Below, piece by piece: positions 42,619 to 50,155 of a stretch of DNA of 64,000 nucleotides (the first letter of the stretch is position 1; each line of letters opens with the position of its first letter). The notes under the pieces were generated by a model, which saw only the letters and a program-made list of their open reading frames with translations, made no database searches and was not told the DNA's origin. The translations under genes were made by a program, and so were the position numbers. Source of the DNA: Streptomyces olivoverticillatus. Lineage in GTDB: Bacteria > Actinomycetota > Actinomycetes > Streptomycetales > Streptomycetaceae. The stretch lies in assembly GCF_014203555.1 (NCBI RefSeq), contig NZ_JACHJH010000001.1:668013-732012 (forward strand). The letters run 5' to 3'.

Positions 42619-42752
42619 GGGGGCGGGGTGGGACGGGGCCTTCTGGGGACTGGATTATTTACGGCGGATGAGCCCAACGGGGTTGGTTACCCGGGCACGC
42701 CGCCGCAAATAACCCTTACGTCCCCTGCCAGGCCCCATCCCACCCCGCCCCC
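42619..42752. repeat. Structured inverted-repeat element B (134 bp)
   Basis: Outer arms of 23 bp pair with one mismatch (42619-42641 with 42730-42752). The inner arms carry the same ATTATTTACGGCGG and CGCCGCAAATAACCC blocks as element A, in reverse order, so B is an inverted copy. The outer arm sequence differs from A, but stays paired. Confidence 0.85.
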
Positions 42753-42770
42753 TCCGGCCCAACCACCCCC

Positions 42771-42942
42771 GTGCCGCTCAACCGGGTGGGCGGGTGCGAC
42801 ATCACGCGCCGCAGGCGCCCCTCCGGCCAGCACTCCGACCGCCCTGGCCCCCACCTACGTCAATGGGGTGCCGCTCAACGGGCCTACGTTGATGGGGTGC
42901 CGCTCAACGGGCGGGTGGGTGGGAGACAACGCGCCGCAGGCG
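42771..42942. repeat. Decayed short repeats, with a 29-bp tandem pair
   Basis: GTGCCGCTCAAC occurs at 42771, 42868 and 42897. The last two lie in a 29-bp tandem unit (42854-42882 and 42883-42911). ACGCGCCGCAGGCGC occurs twice as well. The stretch 42753-42979 has no gene; it looks like debris of repeated insertion near element B. Confidence 0.7.
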
Positions 42943-42979
42943 CGTGAACCCCCTACGGCGGGCCGGCCGAAAACCAGGC

Positions 42980-43600
42980 TCAGGCCACGGCCAGCAGCAC
43001 CGCGAGCAGGACCAGGCCCACCGCAGACGGGGCCAGCAGTTCATACGCCCACCGCACCGCCGGTGCCCCCTGCGCCCCCGGCGAAGCCGAACAGCGCTCC
43101 GCCAAGTCGCGGAGGTCGTCCACCGCCTGATCGGACGGCGCTCGAAGCGACCCCGCCGACACCGTCGCCGACGTACGGCCCGTCGGGTCCTCCGAAGCCG
43201 CCCGCGCCTGCCGCCGCGCAGCGGCCTTGCGTGCCCGGAGGGAGACGGGGATCGCCCACAGCTGGTACTTGCCGCCCGCGGCGAGGACCTCGTTGGAGTA
43301 CCCGGCCCGTACCGCCTGGACGCAGCCCCACGGCAAGGTGATCGTGCGGAAGGGGTTCCGCACGAGCAGCCGCTCGTCGTTCGCCCAGACCGCGGGCCGC
43401 AGCGTGAAGGCGATCACCAGCGGCACCACGAGGATCAGGCCCGCCAGGGCCAGCCACGGCGTCCGCCCCTCGCCGCGCACCAGAGCGTCGCCGCCCAGCC
43501 AGGCCGCGAGGCCCAGCAGGAGAACCCCGCTGGCGATGCCTGCGGGAGAGCGATAGGACCGTTCCCGGTCCGGGGCCGGCGCCTTCGGGGAGCTCGTCAT
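42980..43600 (-). CDS. PH-domain membrane protein
   Basis: A 206-residue protein with two N-terminal transmembrane helices (IASGVLLLGLAAWLGGDAL; PWLALAGLILVVPLVIAFTL), a PH-like beta domain (RPAVWANDERLLVRNPFRTITLPWGCVQAVRAGYSNEVLAAGGKYQLWAIPVSLR), a charged linker and a C-terminal helix (GLVLLAVLLAVA). This is the usual Streptomyces PH-domain (DUF2581-like) arrangement. ATG 43600. Convergent with element B, divergent from deoC. Function unknown. Confidence 0.88.
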   Translation of the reverse strand: MTSSPKAPAPDRERSYRSPAGIASGVLLLGLAAWLGGDALVRGEGRTPWLALAGLILVVPLVIAFTLRPAVWANDERLLVRNPFRTITLPWGCVQAVRAGYSNEVLAAGGKYQLWAIPVSLRARKAAARRQARAASEDPTGRTSATVSAGSLRAPSDQAVDDLRDLAERCSASPGAQGAPAVRWAYELLAPSAVGLVLLAVLLAVA

Positions 43601-43683
43601 GGCGCCGATTGTGCCCCAAGCGGCAGGACCCGCCGCAGGCGACAATGTTGCCGAAGGGTGTCCTAGGCGGGGGGTGACACGCG

Positions 43684-43695
43684 CTACGCGCGTAG
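43684..43695. promoter_or_regulatory. Shared operator CTACGCGCGTAG, copy 2 (deoC promoter)
   Basis: The same perfect 12-mer, overlapping its own -10 box TAGATA (43693-43698). The GTG at 43709 lies about 10 nt after the box, so the mRNA is leaderless or nearly so. Repression here would block RNA polymerase directly. Confidence 0.75.
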
Positions 43696-43708
43696 ATATG
43701 CTCGGCAG

Positions 43709-44707
43709 GTGACCATGCCCACTGTTCCCGCAAACGGCAACGAAGCCGCGGAGCGACTGGCGTCGATGGCGGCCGTGACCGCCTCCGACGGTGCGCTGCG
43801 CCGCTTCCTGCACGGCCTGCCGGGCGTCGACCCGGTCGGCCTCGAAGCCCGCGCCGCCGCACTCGGCACCCGTTCGATCAAGACCACGGCGAAGGCGTAC
43901 GCCATCGACCTGGCGATCTCGATGATCGACCTCACGACCCTGGAGGGTGCGGACACCCCGGGCAAGGTCCGGGCGCTGTCCGCCAAGGCCCTCAACCCGG
44001 ACCCCACCGACCGCGAGACCCCGCGCACCGCCGCGGTCTGCGTCTACCCCGACATGGTGGCCACCGCCGCCGAGGCCGTCCGCGGCTCGGACGTCAAGGT
44101 CGCCTCCGTCGCCACCGCCTTCCCCGCGGGCCGTGCCGCGCTGCCGGTCAAGCTGGCCGACACCGCCGACGCCGTGGCCGCCGGTGCGCACGAGATCGAC
44201 ATGGTGATCGACCGGGGTGCCTTCCTCGCCGGCCGCTACCTGTCGGTCTTCGAGGAGATCAAGGCCGTCAAGGAGGCCTGCCGCCGGCCCGACGGGTCCG
44301 CCGCCCGGCTCAAGGTGATCTTCGAGACCGGCGAGCTGTCGACCTACGACAACATCCGCCGCGCCTCCTGGCTCGGCATGCTGGCCGGGGCCGACTTCAT
44401 CAAGACCTCGACCGGCAAGGTCGCCGTGAACGCCACCCCGGCGAACACCCTGCTGATGCTGGAGGCCGTGCGCGACTTCCGCGACGCGACCGGTGTGCAG
44501 GTCGGCGTGAAGCCGGCCGGCGGCATCCGGACGACCAAGGACGCGATGAAGTTCCTGGTGCTGGTCAACGAGACCGTCGGCGAGGAGTGGCTGACCAACG
44601 AGTGGTTCCGCTTCGGCGCCTCCAGCCTCCTCAACGACCTGCTGATGCAGCGCCAGAAGCTGAGCACCGGGCGCTACTCCGGTCCCGACTACGTGACGGT
44701 GGACTGA
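43709..44707 (+). CDS. deoC: Deoxyribose-phosphate aldolase
   Basis: A 332-residue DERA, longer than the 220-260 residues common elsewhere because of an N-terminal extension that is normal in streptomycetes. Active-site lysines: K232 in ADFIKTSTGK (Schiff base) and K268 in VGVKPAGGIR; the D in EIDMVIDRG helps the proton relay. It splits deoxyribose-5-phosphate into acetaldehyde and glyceraldehyde-3-phosphate. GTG 43709, with an in-frame ATG at 43715. First gene of an operon with two aldehyde dehydrogenase genes; the next starts 2 nt after the stop. Confidence 0.95.
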   Translation: MTMPTVPANGNEAAERLASMAAVTASDGALRRFLHGLPGVDPVGLEARAAALGTRSIKTTAKAYAIDLAISMIDLTTLEGADTPGKVRALSAKALNPDPTDRETPRTAAVCVYPDMVATAAEAVRGSDVKVASVATAFPAGRAALPVKLADTADAVAAGAHEIDMVIDRGAFLAGRYLSVFEEIKAVKEACRRPDGSAARLKVIFETGELSTYDNIRRASWLGMLAGADFIKTSTGKVAVNATPANTLLMLEAVRDFRDATGVQVGVKPAGGIRTTKDAMKFLVLVNETVGEEWLTNEWFRFGASSLLNDLLMQRQKLSTGRYSGPDYVTVD

Positions 44708-44709
44708 CC

Positions 44710-46140
44710 ATGGCTTTTGAATACGCACCGGCGCCCGAGTCGCGCTCGGTCGTCGACATCGCCCCGTCCTACGGGCTGTTCATCGACGGCGAGTTCCGCG
44801 AGGCGTCCGACGGGAAGGTCTTCAAGACCGTTTCGCCGTCGACGGAGGAAGTGCTGTCGGAGGTCGCCCAGGCGTCCGCCGAGGACGTCGACGCGGCCGT
44901 CAAGGCAGCCCGCAAGGCCTTCGAGAAGTGGTCCGCGCTGCCGGGCTCCGAGCGCGCCAAGTACCTGTTCCGCATCGCGCGGATCATCCAGGAGCGCTCG
45001 CGCGAGCTGGCCGTCCTGGAGACCCTGGACAACGGCAAGCCGATCAAGGAGACCCGCGACGCGGACCTCCCGCTGGTCGCCGCGCACTTCTTCTACTACG
45101 CGGGCTGGGCCGACAAGCTGGGCCACGCCGGTTTCGGGGCGAACCCGAAGCCGCTGGGCGTGGCCGGTCAGGTCATCCCGTGGAACTTCCCGCTGCTGAT
45201 GCTCGCGTGGAAGATCGCTCCGGCGCTGGCGGCGGGCAACACGGTCGTGCTCAAGCCGGCCGAGACCACGCCGCTGTCCGCGCTGTTCTTCGCCGACATC
45301 TGCCGTCAGGCCGGGCTGCCCAAGGGTGTCGTCAACATCCTGACCGGTGACGGCACGGCCGGTGCCGCGCTCGTCGCGCATGACGGGATCGACAAGGTCG
45401 CCTTCACCGGCTCCACCGCGGTCGGCAAGGCCATCGCCCGTACCGTCGCCGGTACGGACAAGCGGCTGTCCCTGGAGCTCGGTGGCAAGGGCGCCAACAT
45501 CGTCTTCGACGACGCCCCCATCGACCAGGCCGTCGAGGGCATCGTCAACGGGATCTTCTTCAACCAGGGGCAGGTCTGCTGCGCCGGGTCGCGCCTTCTG
45601 GTGCAGGAGTCCATCCAGGACGAGCTGCTGGACGCGCTCAAGCGGCGGATGTCCACGCTCCGCGTGGGCGACCCGCTCGACAAGAACACCGACGTCGGTG
45701 CCATCAACTCCGCCGAGCAGCTGGCCCGCATCACCGCGCTGGCCGACAGCGGCGAGGCCGAGGGTGCCGAGCGCTGGGCGCCCGCGTGCGAGCTGCCGGA
45801 CGCCGGTTACTGGTTCGCCCCGACGATCTTCACGAACGTCACTCAGGCGCACCGCATCGCCCGCGAGGAGATCTTCGGCCCCGTGCTGTCGGTGCTGAGC
45901 TTCCGTACGCCCGCCGAGGCCGTCGCCAAGGCCAACAACTCGCAGTACGGGCTGTCGGCCGGCATCTGGACCGAGAAGGGCTCGCGGATGCTGGCGGTTG
46001 CCGACAAGCTGCGCGCGGGCGTCATCTGGGCCAATACGTTCAACAAGTTCGATCCGACTTCGCCGTTCGGTGGGTACAAGGAGTCGGGCTTCGGTCGCGA
46101 GGGTGGCCGTCACGGTCTGGAGGCTTACCTCGATGTCTGA
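44710..46140 (+). CDS. Aldehyde dehydrogenase (full length)
   Basis: A 476-residue NAD-dependent aldehyde dehydrogenase. N-terminal [33 protein letters not shown], catalytic base E256 in [10 protein letters not shown], nucleophile C290 in GQVCCAGSR. Starts 2 nt after deoC, so it should oxidise the acetaldehyde made by DeoC to acetate; this is inferred from context. Its stop overlaps the next gene by 8 nt. Confidence 0.93.
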   Translation: MAFEYAPAPESRSVVDIAPSYGLFIDGEFREASDGKVFKTVSPSTEEVLSEVAQASAEDVDAAVKAARKAFEKWSALPGSERAKYLFRIARIIQERSRELAVLETLDNGKPIKETRDADLPLVAAHFFYYAGWADKLGHAGFGANPKPLGVAGQVIPWNFPLLMLAWKIAPALAAGNTVVLKPAETTPLSALFFADICRQAGLPKGVVNILTGDGTAGAALVAHDGIDKVAFTGSTAVGKAIARTVAGTDKRLSLELGGKGANIVFDDAPIDQAVEGIVNGIFFNQGQVCCAGSRLLVQESIQDELLDALKRRMSTLRVGDPLDKNTDVGAINSAEQLARITALADSGEAEGAERWAPACELPDAGYWFAPTIFTNVTQAHRIAREEIFGPVLSVLSFRTPAEAVAKANNSQYGLSAGIWTEKGSRMLAVADKLRAGVIWANTFNKFDPTSPFGGYKESGFGREGGRHGLEAYLDV

Positions 46141-47017
46141 TCGGCTCAGTGTTTTCAAGACCTACAAGCTGTTCGTCGGGGGCAAGTTCCCCCGGTCCGA
46201 GAGCGGGCGGGTGTACGAGGTGACGGACTCAAAGGGCAAGTGGCTGGCCAACGCCCCGCTGTCCTCCCGCAAGGACGCGCGTGACGCGGTCGTCGCGGCG
46301 CGCAAGGCGTTCGGCGGCTGGTCGGGCGCCACCGCGTACAACCGCGGCCAGATCCTCTACCGCGTCGCCGAGATGCTCGAGGGCCGTCGCGAGCAGTTCG
46401 TCGCCGAGGTCGCCGACGCCGAGGGGCTGTCGAAGTCCAAGGCCGCCGCCCAGGTGGACGCCGCCATCGACCGCTGGGTCTGGTACGCGGGCTGGACCGA
46501 CAAGATCGCTCAGATCGCCGGTGGCACGAACCCGGTGGCGGGGCCGTTCTTCAACGTCTCCAGCCCCGAGCCGACCGGTGTCGTCGCCGTGCTGGCCCCG
46601 CAGGAGTCCTCCCTCCTGGGCCTGGTCTCCGTGATCGCCCCGGCGATCGCCGCCGGCAACACCGTCGTGGTCGTCACGTCGGAGAGGTCCCCGCTCCCGG
46701 CGCTGTCGCTGGGCGAGGTGCTGGCCACCTCGGACGTGCCCGGCGGCGTGGTCAACGTGCTGTCCGGCAAGACCGCGGAGATCGCCGCGCCGCTCGCCGC
46801 GCACCAGGACGTCAACGCGATCGACCTGGCCGGTGCCGACGCCGAGCTGGCGAAGGCGCTGGAGGTCGCGGCGGCCGACAACCTCAAGCGGGTTCTCCGT
46901 CCACAGCCTGTGGACTGGGCGGCCGACCCGGGCACGGAGCGGCTGATGGCGTTCCTGGAGACCAAGACCGTCTGGCACCCCACCGGGTCGCTGGGCGCCG
47001 GCGGTTCGTCCTACTGA
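46133..47017 (+). CDS. Half-length aldehyde dehydrogenase homologue without catalytic domain
   Basis: A 294-residue protein that matches the NAD-binding half of aldehyde dehydrogenases (LFVGGKFPRSESGRVYEV; PTGVVAVLAPQESSLLGLVSVIAPAIAAGNTVVVV) and then ends after PQPVDWAADPG...HPTGSLGAGGSSY. There is no catalytic cysteine block, no ELGGK glutamate and no C-terminal domain. It starts inside the previous stop region (8-nt overlap) and is followed at once by a terminator, so it is designed short, not frameshifted. A structural or regulatory partner of the full-length enzyme is the natural guess. Confidence 0.85.
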   Translation: MSDRLSVFKTYKLFVGGKFPRSESGRVYEVTDSKGKWLANAPLSSRKDARDAVVAARKAFGGWSGATAYNRGQILYRVAEMLEGRREQFVAEVADAEGLSKSKAAAQVDAAIDRWVWYAGWTDKIAQIAGGTNPVAGPFFNVSSPEPTGVVAVLAPQESSLLGLVSVIAPAIAAGNTVVVVTSERSPLPALSLGEVLATSDVPGGVVNVLSGKTAEIAAPLAAHQDVNAIDLAGADAELAKALEVAAADNLKRVLRPQPVDWAADPGTERLMAFLETKTVWHPTGSLGAGGSSY

Positions 47018-47040
47018 CGGACCCTGCTGCACAAAGCAGA

Positions 47041-47076
47041 CGATGGCGGCTTCCTCAGGGGGGGAAGCCGCCATCG
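47041..47076. terminator. Bidirectional hairpin terminator after the aldehyde dehydrogenase operon
   Basis: A perfect 14-bp stem (CGATGGCGGCTTCC paired with GGAAGCCGCCATCG), loop 8 nt, between convergent genes. Confidence 0.85.
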
Positions 47077-47090
47077 TGCGTCCGGGGCCG

Positions 47091-47522
47091 CTATCCGGGC
47101 AGGATGCCCAGCAGCTGGCCGACCAGCGGGAGGTCGCGCAGCTGGCCGGTGCTGTGGATCGGGTTCGTCAGGGCCTGGGTGCTGATCGGCTTGAAGTCGG
47201 CGATCTTGGTGCCGATGCCGTTGTCCACCGGGTCCACCGGCGTGGCCGCCAGCGGGTGGTACTTGAAGGTCTTGACCACGGGCGACAGCCCCTGCACCGA
47301 CTTCTCCAGCGCGATGCCGGTGCCTTGGAAGGCCGCGGCGATGTCCGTGCGGCCGAGCTGGGCGCGCGGCGCCTGCGGGCCCTGGGCGGCCTGGGCCTCC
47401 GCCGCGCCGGCCGCGACGAGGGCGGCCCCGGCGGACACGGTCACCCCCACTCGCCGCAGGGTGCGCCTGAGGCGCGGAGGGGGGACGGGCGCTGAGCGTG
47501 CGTGACGTGCGTGGGAGGCCAT
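47091..47522 (-). CDS. Secreted protein, 143 aa
   Basis: A basic N-terminus (RHARSAPVPPPRLRRTLRR) and hydrophobic core (VGVTVSAGAALVAAGAAEAQA) form a long signal peptide, possibly cut after AQA. The mature part is about 100 residues with no cysteines; it contains PVVKTFKYHPLAATPVDPVDNGIGTKI and ends PLVGQLLGILPG. Conserved in the genus, no function known. ATG 47522 lies opposite the uridine kinase leader. It faces the 12-bp similar secreted protein at 53335 in style only. Confidence 0.82.
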   Translation of the reverse strand: MASHARHARSAPVPPPRLRRTLRRVGVTVSAGAALVAAGAAEAQAAQGPQAPRAQLGRTDIAAAFQGTGIALEKSVQGLSPVVKTFKYHPLAATPVDPVDNGIGTKIADFKPISTQALTNPIHSTGQLRDLPLVGQLLGILPG

Positions 47523-47640
47523 GACCACCTGCCGGGATCGAGGAGCGGTGTGTGGGTTTCCATCGGTTTCCAAGGAATCGACAACGCAACGTAGTGGATT
47601 CCTCACACTTCGCGCACGCCCCGACCCAGGGGGCTCACCC

Positions 47641-48294
47641 ATGTGGCCCAATGCCTCACACTGGTATCCCGTGACCACCCTCCTGCCCTCCGCGCGCGTC
47701 ATCCTGCTCACCGGCCCGTCCGGCTCCGGCAAGTCGTCCCTCGCCGCCCGTACCGGACTGCCGGTGCTCAACCTGGACGACTTCTACAAGGAGGGCGACG
47801 ACCCGACGCTGCCCCTGCTGCCGGAGGGCGGCACCGACTGGGACTCGCCACTGTCGTGGGACGCGGACGCGGCCGTCGCCGCGATCGACGCACTGTGCCG
47901 CACGGCGCGCACGAACGTGCCGGTGTACGACATCGCCACCAGCTCGCGGACCGGCGAGAGTTCCCTGGACATCGGCCGTACGCCACTGTTCATCGCGGAG
48001 GGCATCTTCGCCGCCGACATCATCGACCGCGTGCGCGACCTCGGCCACCTCGCGGACGCGCTGTGCCTGCGCGGGCGCCCCTCGACCACCTTCCGCCGCC
48101 GGCTCCTCCGCGACCTGCGCGAGGGCCGCAAGCCGGCGCTGTACCTGGTGCGGCGGGGGCTGCGGCTGATGCGCAGCGAGCGGGGCATCGTGGCCCGGCA
48201 GAGCGGGCTGGGCGCGTTCCCCTGCGGCAACGACGCGGCCATGGGGCGGATCGCCGCCGCTGCCGCCGGCCGTCGGGAGACCGCGCAGGTCTAG
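47641..48294 (+). CDS. Uridine kinase-like protein
   Basis: A 217-residue P-loop kinase. Walker A GPSGSGKSS (about residues 25-33), the acidic motif LNLDDFYKEGDDP, the substrate motif YDIATSSRTGES and a lid with RRRLLRDLREGRKP. It phosphorylates uridine/cytidine with GTP or ATP, thus salvaging pyrimidine nucleosides, in line with the nucleoside genes nearby. ATG 47641 has AGGGGG 7 nt upstream; GTG 47671 would remove 10 residues. A strong terminator follows. Confidence 0.88.
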   Translation: MWPNASHWYPVTTLLPSARVILLTGPSGSGKSSLAARTGLPVLNLDDFYKEGDDPTLPLLPEGGTDWDSPLSWDADAAVAAIDALCRTARTNVPVYDIATSSRTGESSLDIGRTPLFIAEGIFAADIIDRVRDLGHLADALCLRGRPSTTFRRRLLRDLREGRKPALYLVRRGLRLMRSERGIVARQSGLGAFPCGNDAAMGRIAAAAAGRRETAQV

Positions 48295-48317
48295 GGCGTG
48301 TCCCAGGACACACGAAA

Positions 48318-48358
48318 GCGGGCCGGCAAGTCCCCCCGACTGCCGGCCCGCTCGTTTT
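48318..48358. terminator. Terminator between uridine kinase and sigQ
   Basis: Stem GCGGGCCGGCA (48318-48328) with TGCCGGCCCGC (48341-48351), then TCGTTTT, one of the few here with a T tract. Confidence 0.85.
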
Positions 48359-48423
48359 CCCCCGTGTTCCCCCCGCTGTTTCCTCCCCCGTGTTTCCCCC
48401 GTGCCCCCCCTTGCGAGTTCCTT

Positions 48424-49215
48424 CTAGGCCACCAGCTCGCCGAAGGACTCTTCGATGCCCCGGCCGGAGCCGATGGCCTCGTCTTCGCGCAGCCGGCGCA
48501 GCGAGCGCCAGATGCTGCTCTTGACCGTGCCGACGCTGATGCCCAGGATGTCCGCGATCTCGGGGTCCGTACGGCCCTCGTAGTAGCGGAGCACGAGCAT
48601 CGTGCGCTGGAGCTCGGGCAGCCGGGCGAGCGCCTGCCAGAGCACGGCGCGCAGCTCGGTGCCGCGCATCGCGTCCGAGTCGCCGGCCGTCTCCGGCAGC
48701 TCCTCGGTCGGGTATTCGTTCAGCTTCCTGCGGCGCCAGGCGCTGATGTGCAGGTTGGTCATGGTGCGGCGGAGGTATCCGCCGACCGCGGCCTTGTCCG
48801 TGATGCGGTCCCAGGCGCGGTACGTGGAGAACAGCGCGCTCTGCAGCAGGTCCTCGGCCTCGTACCGGTCACCGGTGAGGTGGTACGCGGTCGCGTACAG
48901 GGAGGCGCGGCGCTCCTGGACGTAGGCGGTGAACTCCGCATCCGTCCGCGAGACGCTCACAGCCTTGTCCCCCGTGGCCCCCGAGGCGCCCCCCGCGCCT
49001 CCTGCGGCCTCCCCGTACGCGATCGCGTCGATGGCCACCATGTACGGCGGCCGCCCACGTCCGGTACCGCGAGCGCACCCCCGCCCTCCCCCAAGCTCTC
49101 GGCTTCGCTCGAGCAGGGAGGTGCCCCCACCGACACCGGACTTCTCCGCGCTCCGGCCGGTGTCGTGAAGGCGCGTGCGAACTGCGCTGTTCGTGGTGCT
49201 GTGCAGTGTGTTCAT
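48424..49215 (-). CDS. sigQ: SigE-family RNA polymerase sigma factor SigQ
   Basis: A 263-residue sigma factor of the SigE (ECF) family. Region 2: SLYATAYHLTGDRYEAEDLLQSALFSTYRAWDRI with the region 2.4 DNA contact; region 4: LPELQRTMLVLRYYEGRTDPEIADILGISVGTVKSSIWRSL. The first 90 residues are a long, Gly/Ser/Thr-rich lead not needed for the fold. ATG 49215 with a GGGGG site. Divergent from afsQ1; in S. coelicolor sigQ is the divergent neighbour and target of AfsQ1 and affects antibiotic output. The gene name follows that context. Confidence 0.9.
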   Translation of the reverse strand: MNTLHSTTNSAVRTRLHDTGRSAEKSGVGGGTSLLERSRELGGGRGCARGTGRGRPPYMVAIDAIAYGEAAGGAGGASGATGDKAVSVSRTDAEFTAYVQERRASLYATAYHLTGDRYEAEDLLQSALFSTYRAWDRITDKAAVGGYLRRTMTNLHISAWRRRKLNEYPTEELPETAGDSDAMRGTELRAVLWQALARLPELQRTMLVLRYYEGRTDPEIADILGISVGTVKSSIWRSLRRLREDEAIGSGRGIEESFGELVA

Positions 49216-49325
49216 CTCGCGCCCCCCGTCGGTGGAGCCAGCTCGGTCCGTCAGTGACCCGGACCTCGGTTTCGCCCGGTGCACCAAAGCCTGCCGGGCC
49301 AGTTTCATCGCGCTGTCCGCCGACT

Positions 49326-49341
49326 GTCACAGCCCTGCAAC
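49326..49341. promoter_or_regulatory. Candidate AfsQ1-binding site
   Basis: GTCAC-N6-GCAAC in the sigQ-afsQ1 gap. The known AfsQ1 consensus is GTnAC-N6-GTnAC: the first half matches in full, the second differs at one base. Spacing and position fit the control seen in S. coelicolor. Confidence 0.45.
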
Positions 49342-49422
49342 AGCCCGTGCCGCCGCCGTTGCCGGATCGCTGCGGAGTCCTTCTGTCGAACTACCGGCCA
49401 CTCTTAGGCCAGAATGGCCACC

Positions 49423-50100
49423 GTGCCTTTCCTGTTGCTGATCGAGGACGACGACGCCATCCGCACGGCCCTCGAGTTCTCCCTGTCCCGTCAGGGCCAC
49501 CGTGTGGTGACCGCGGCGACGGGCGAGGACGGCCTGAAGCTGCTGCGCGAGCAGCGGCCGGATCTGATCGTGCTGGATGTGATGCTGCCCGGCATCGACG
49601 GTTTCGAGGTGTGCCGGCGCATCCGGCGCACGGACCAGCTGCCGATCATCCTGCTCACCGCGCGCAACGACGACATCGACGTGGTGGTGGGGCTGGAGTC
49701 CGGTGCGGACGACTACGTGGTCAAGCCCGTGCAGGGCCGGGTGCTGGACGCCCGGATCCGGGCGGTGCTGCGCCGCGGGGAGCGGGAGTCGAGCGATTCG
49801 GCCTCGTTCGGTTCGCTGGTGATCGACCGCTCGGCGATGACCGTCACCAAGAACGGCCAGGACCTCCAACTGACCCCGACCGAGCTGCGGCTGCTGCTGG
49901 AGCTCAGCCGCCGCCCGGGCCAGGCGCTCTCCCGGCAGCAGTTGCTGCGCCTGGTGTGGGAGCACGACTATCTCGGCGACTCACGGCTGGTGGACGCCTG
50001 TGTGCAGCGGCTGCGGGCCAAGGTCGAGGACGTGCCGTCCTCACCGACCTTGATCCGTACGGTCCGCGGGGTGGGTTACCGGCTCGACGCCCCGCAGTGA
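49423..50100 (+). CDS. afsQ1: Response regulator AfsQ1 (OmpR/PhoB type)
   Basis: A 225-residue regulator. Receiver domain 1-115: acidic pocket EDDD at 8-11, phosphoacceptor D52 in LIVLDVMLPG, T in LLTARN, K in YVVKPV. Winged-helix DNA-binding domain 130-225 with LTPTELRLLLELSRRPGQALSRQQLLRLVWEHDYLGDSRLVDACVQRLRAKVE. It pairs with AfsQ2 and responds, in S. coelicolor, to nitrogen state such as glutamate excess. GTG 49423 gives the known 225-residue length and places the phosphoacceptor at D52; ATG 49414 is in frame 3 codons earlier. Confidence 0.94.
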   Translation: MPFLLLIEDDDAIRTALEFSLSRQGHRVVTAATGEDGLKLLREQRPDLIVLDVMLPGIDGFEVCRRIRRTDQLPIILLTARNDDIDVVVGLESGADDYVVKPVQGRVLDARIRAVLRRGERESSDSASFGSLVIDRSAMTVTKNGQDLQLTPTELRLLLELSRRPGQALSRQQLLRLVWEHDYLGDSRLVDACVQRLRAKVEDVPSSPTLIRTVRGVGYRLDAPQ

Positions 50101-50155
50101 CTTCGCGGGGGCTTGCGGCAGGGGCAGTGACGACCATCAGGACTGAGAGAACGCA

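Noticed and set aside
42854..42911. CRISPR-like 29-bp repeats
   Set aside because: Only two direct tandem units with no spacers between them, and no cas genes in the window.
46133..47017. Half aldehyde dehydrogenase as a frameshifted pseudogene
   Set aside because: The downstream bases code for no catalytic domain in any frame and a terminator follows at once; the frame itself is clean and coupled to the upstream gene.
47091..47771. Longer 226-residue version of the secreted protein
   Set aside because: The added N-terminal part overlaps the uridine kinase frame and lacks export features; the signal peptide begins at the ATG at 47522.
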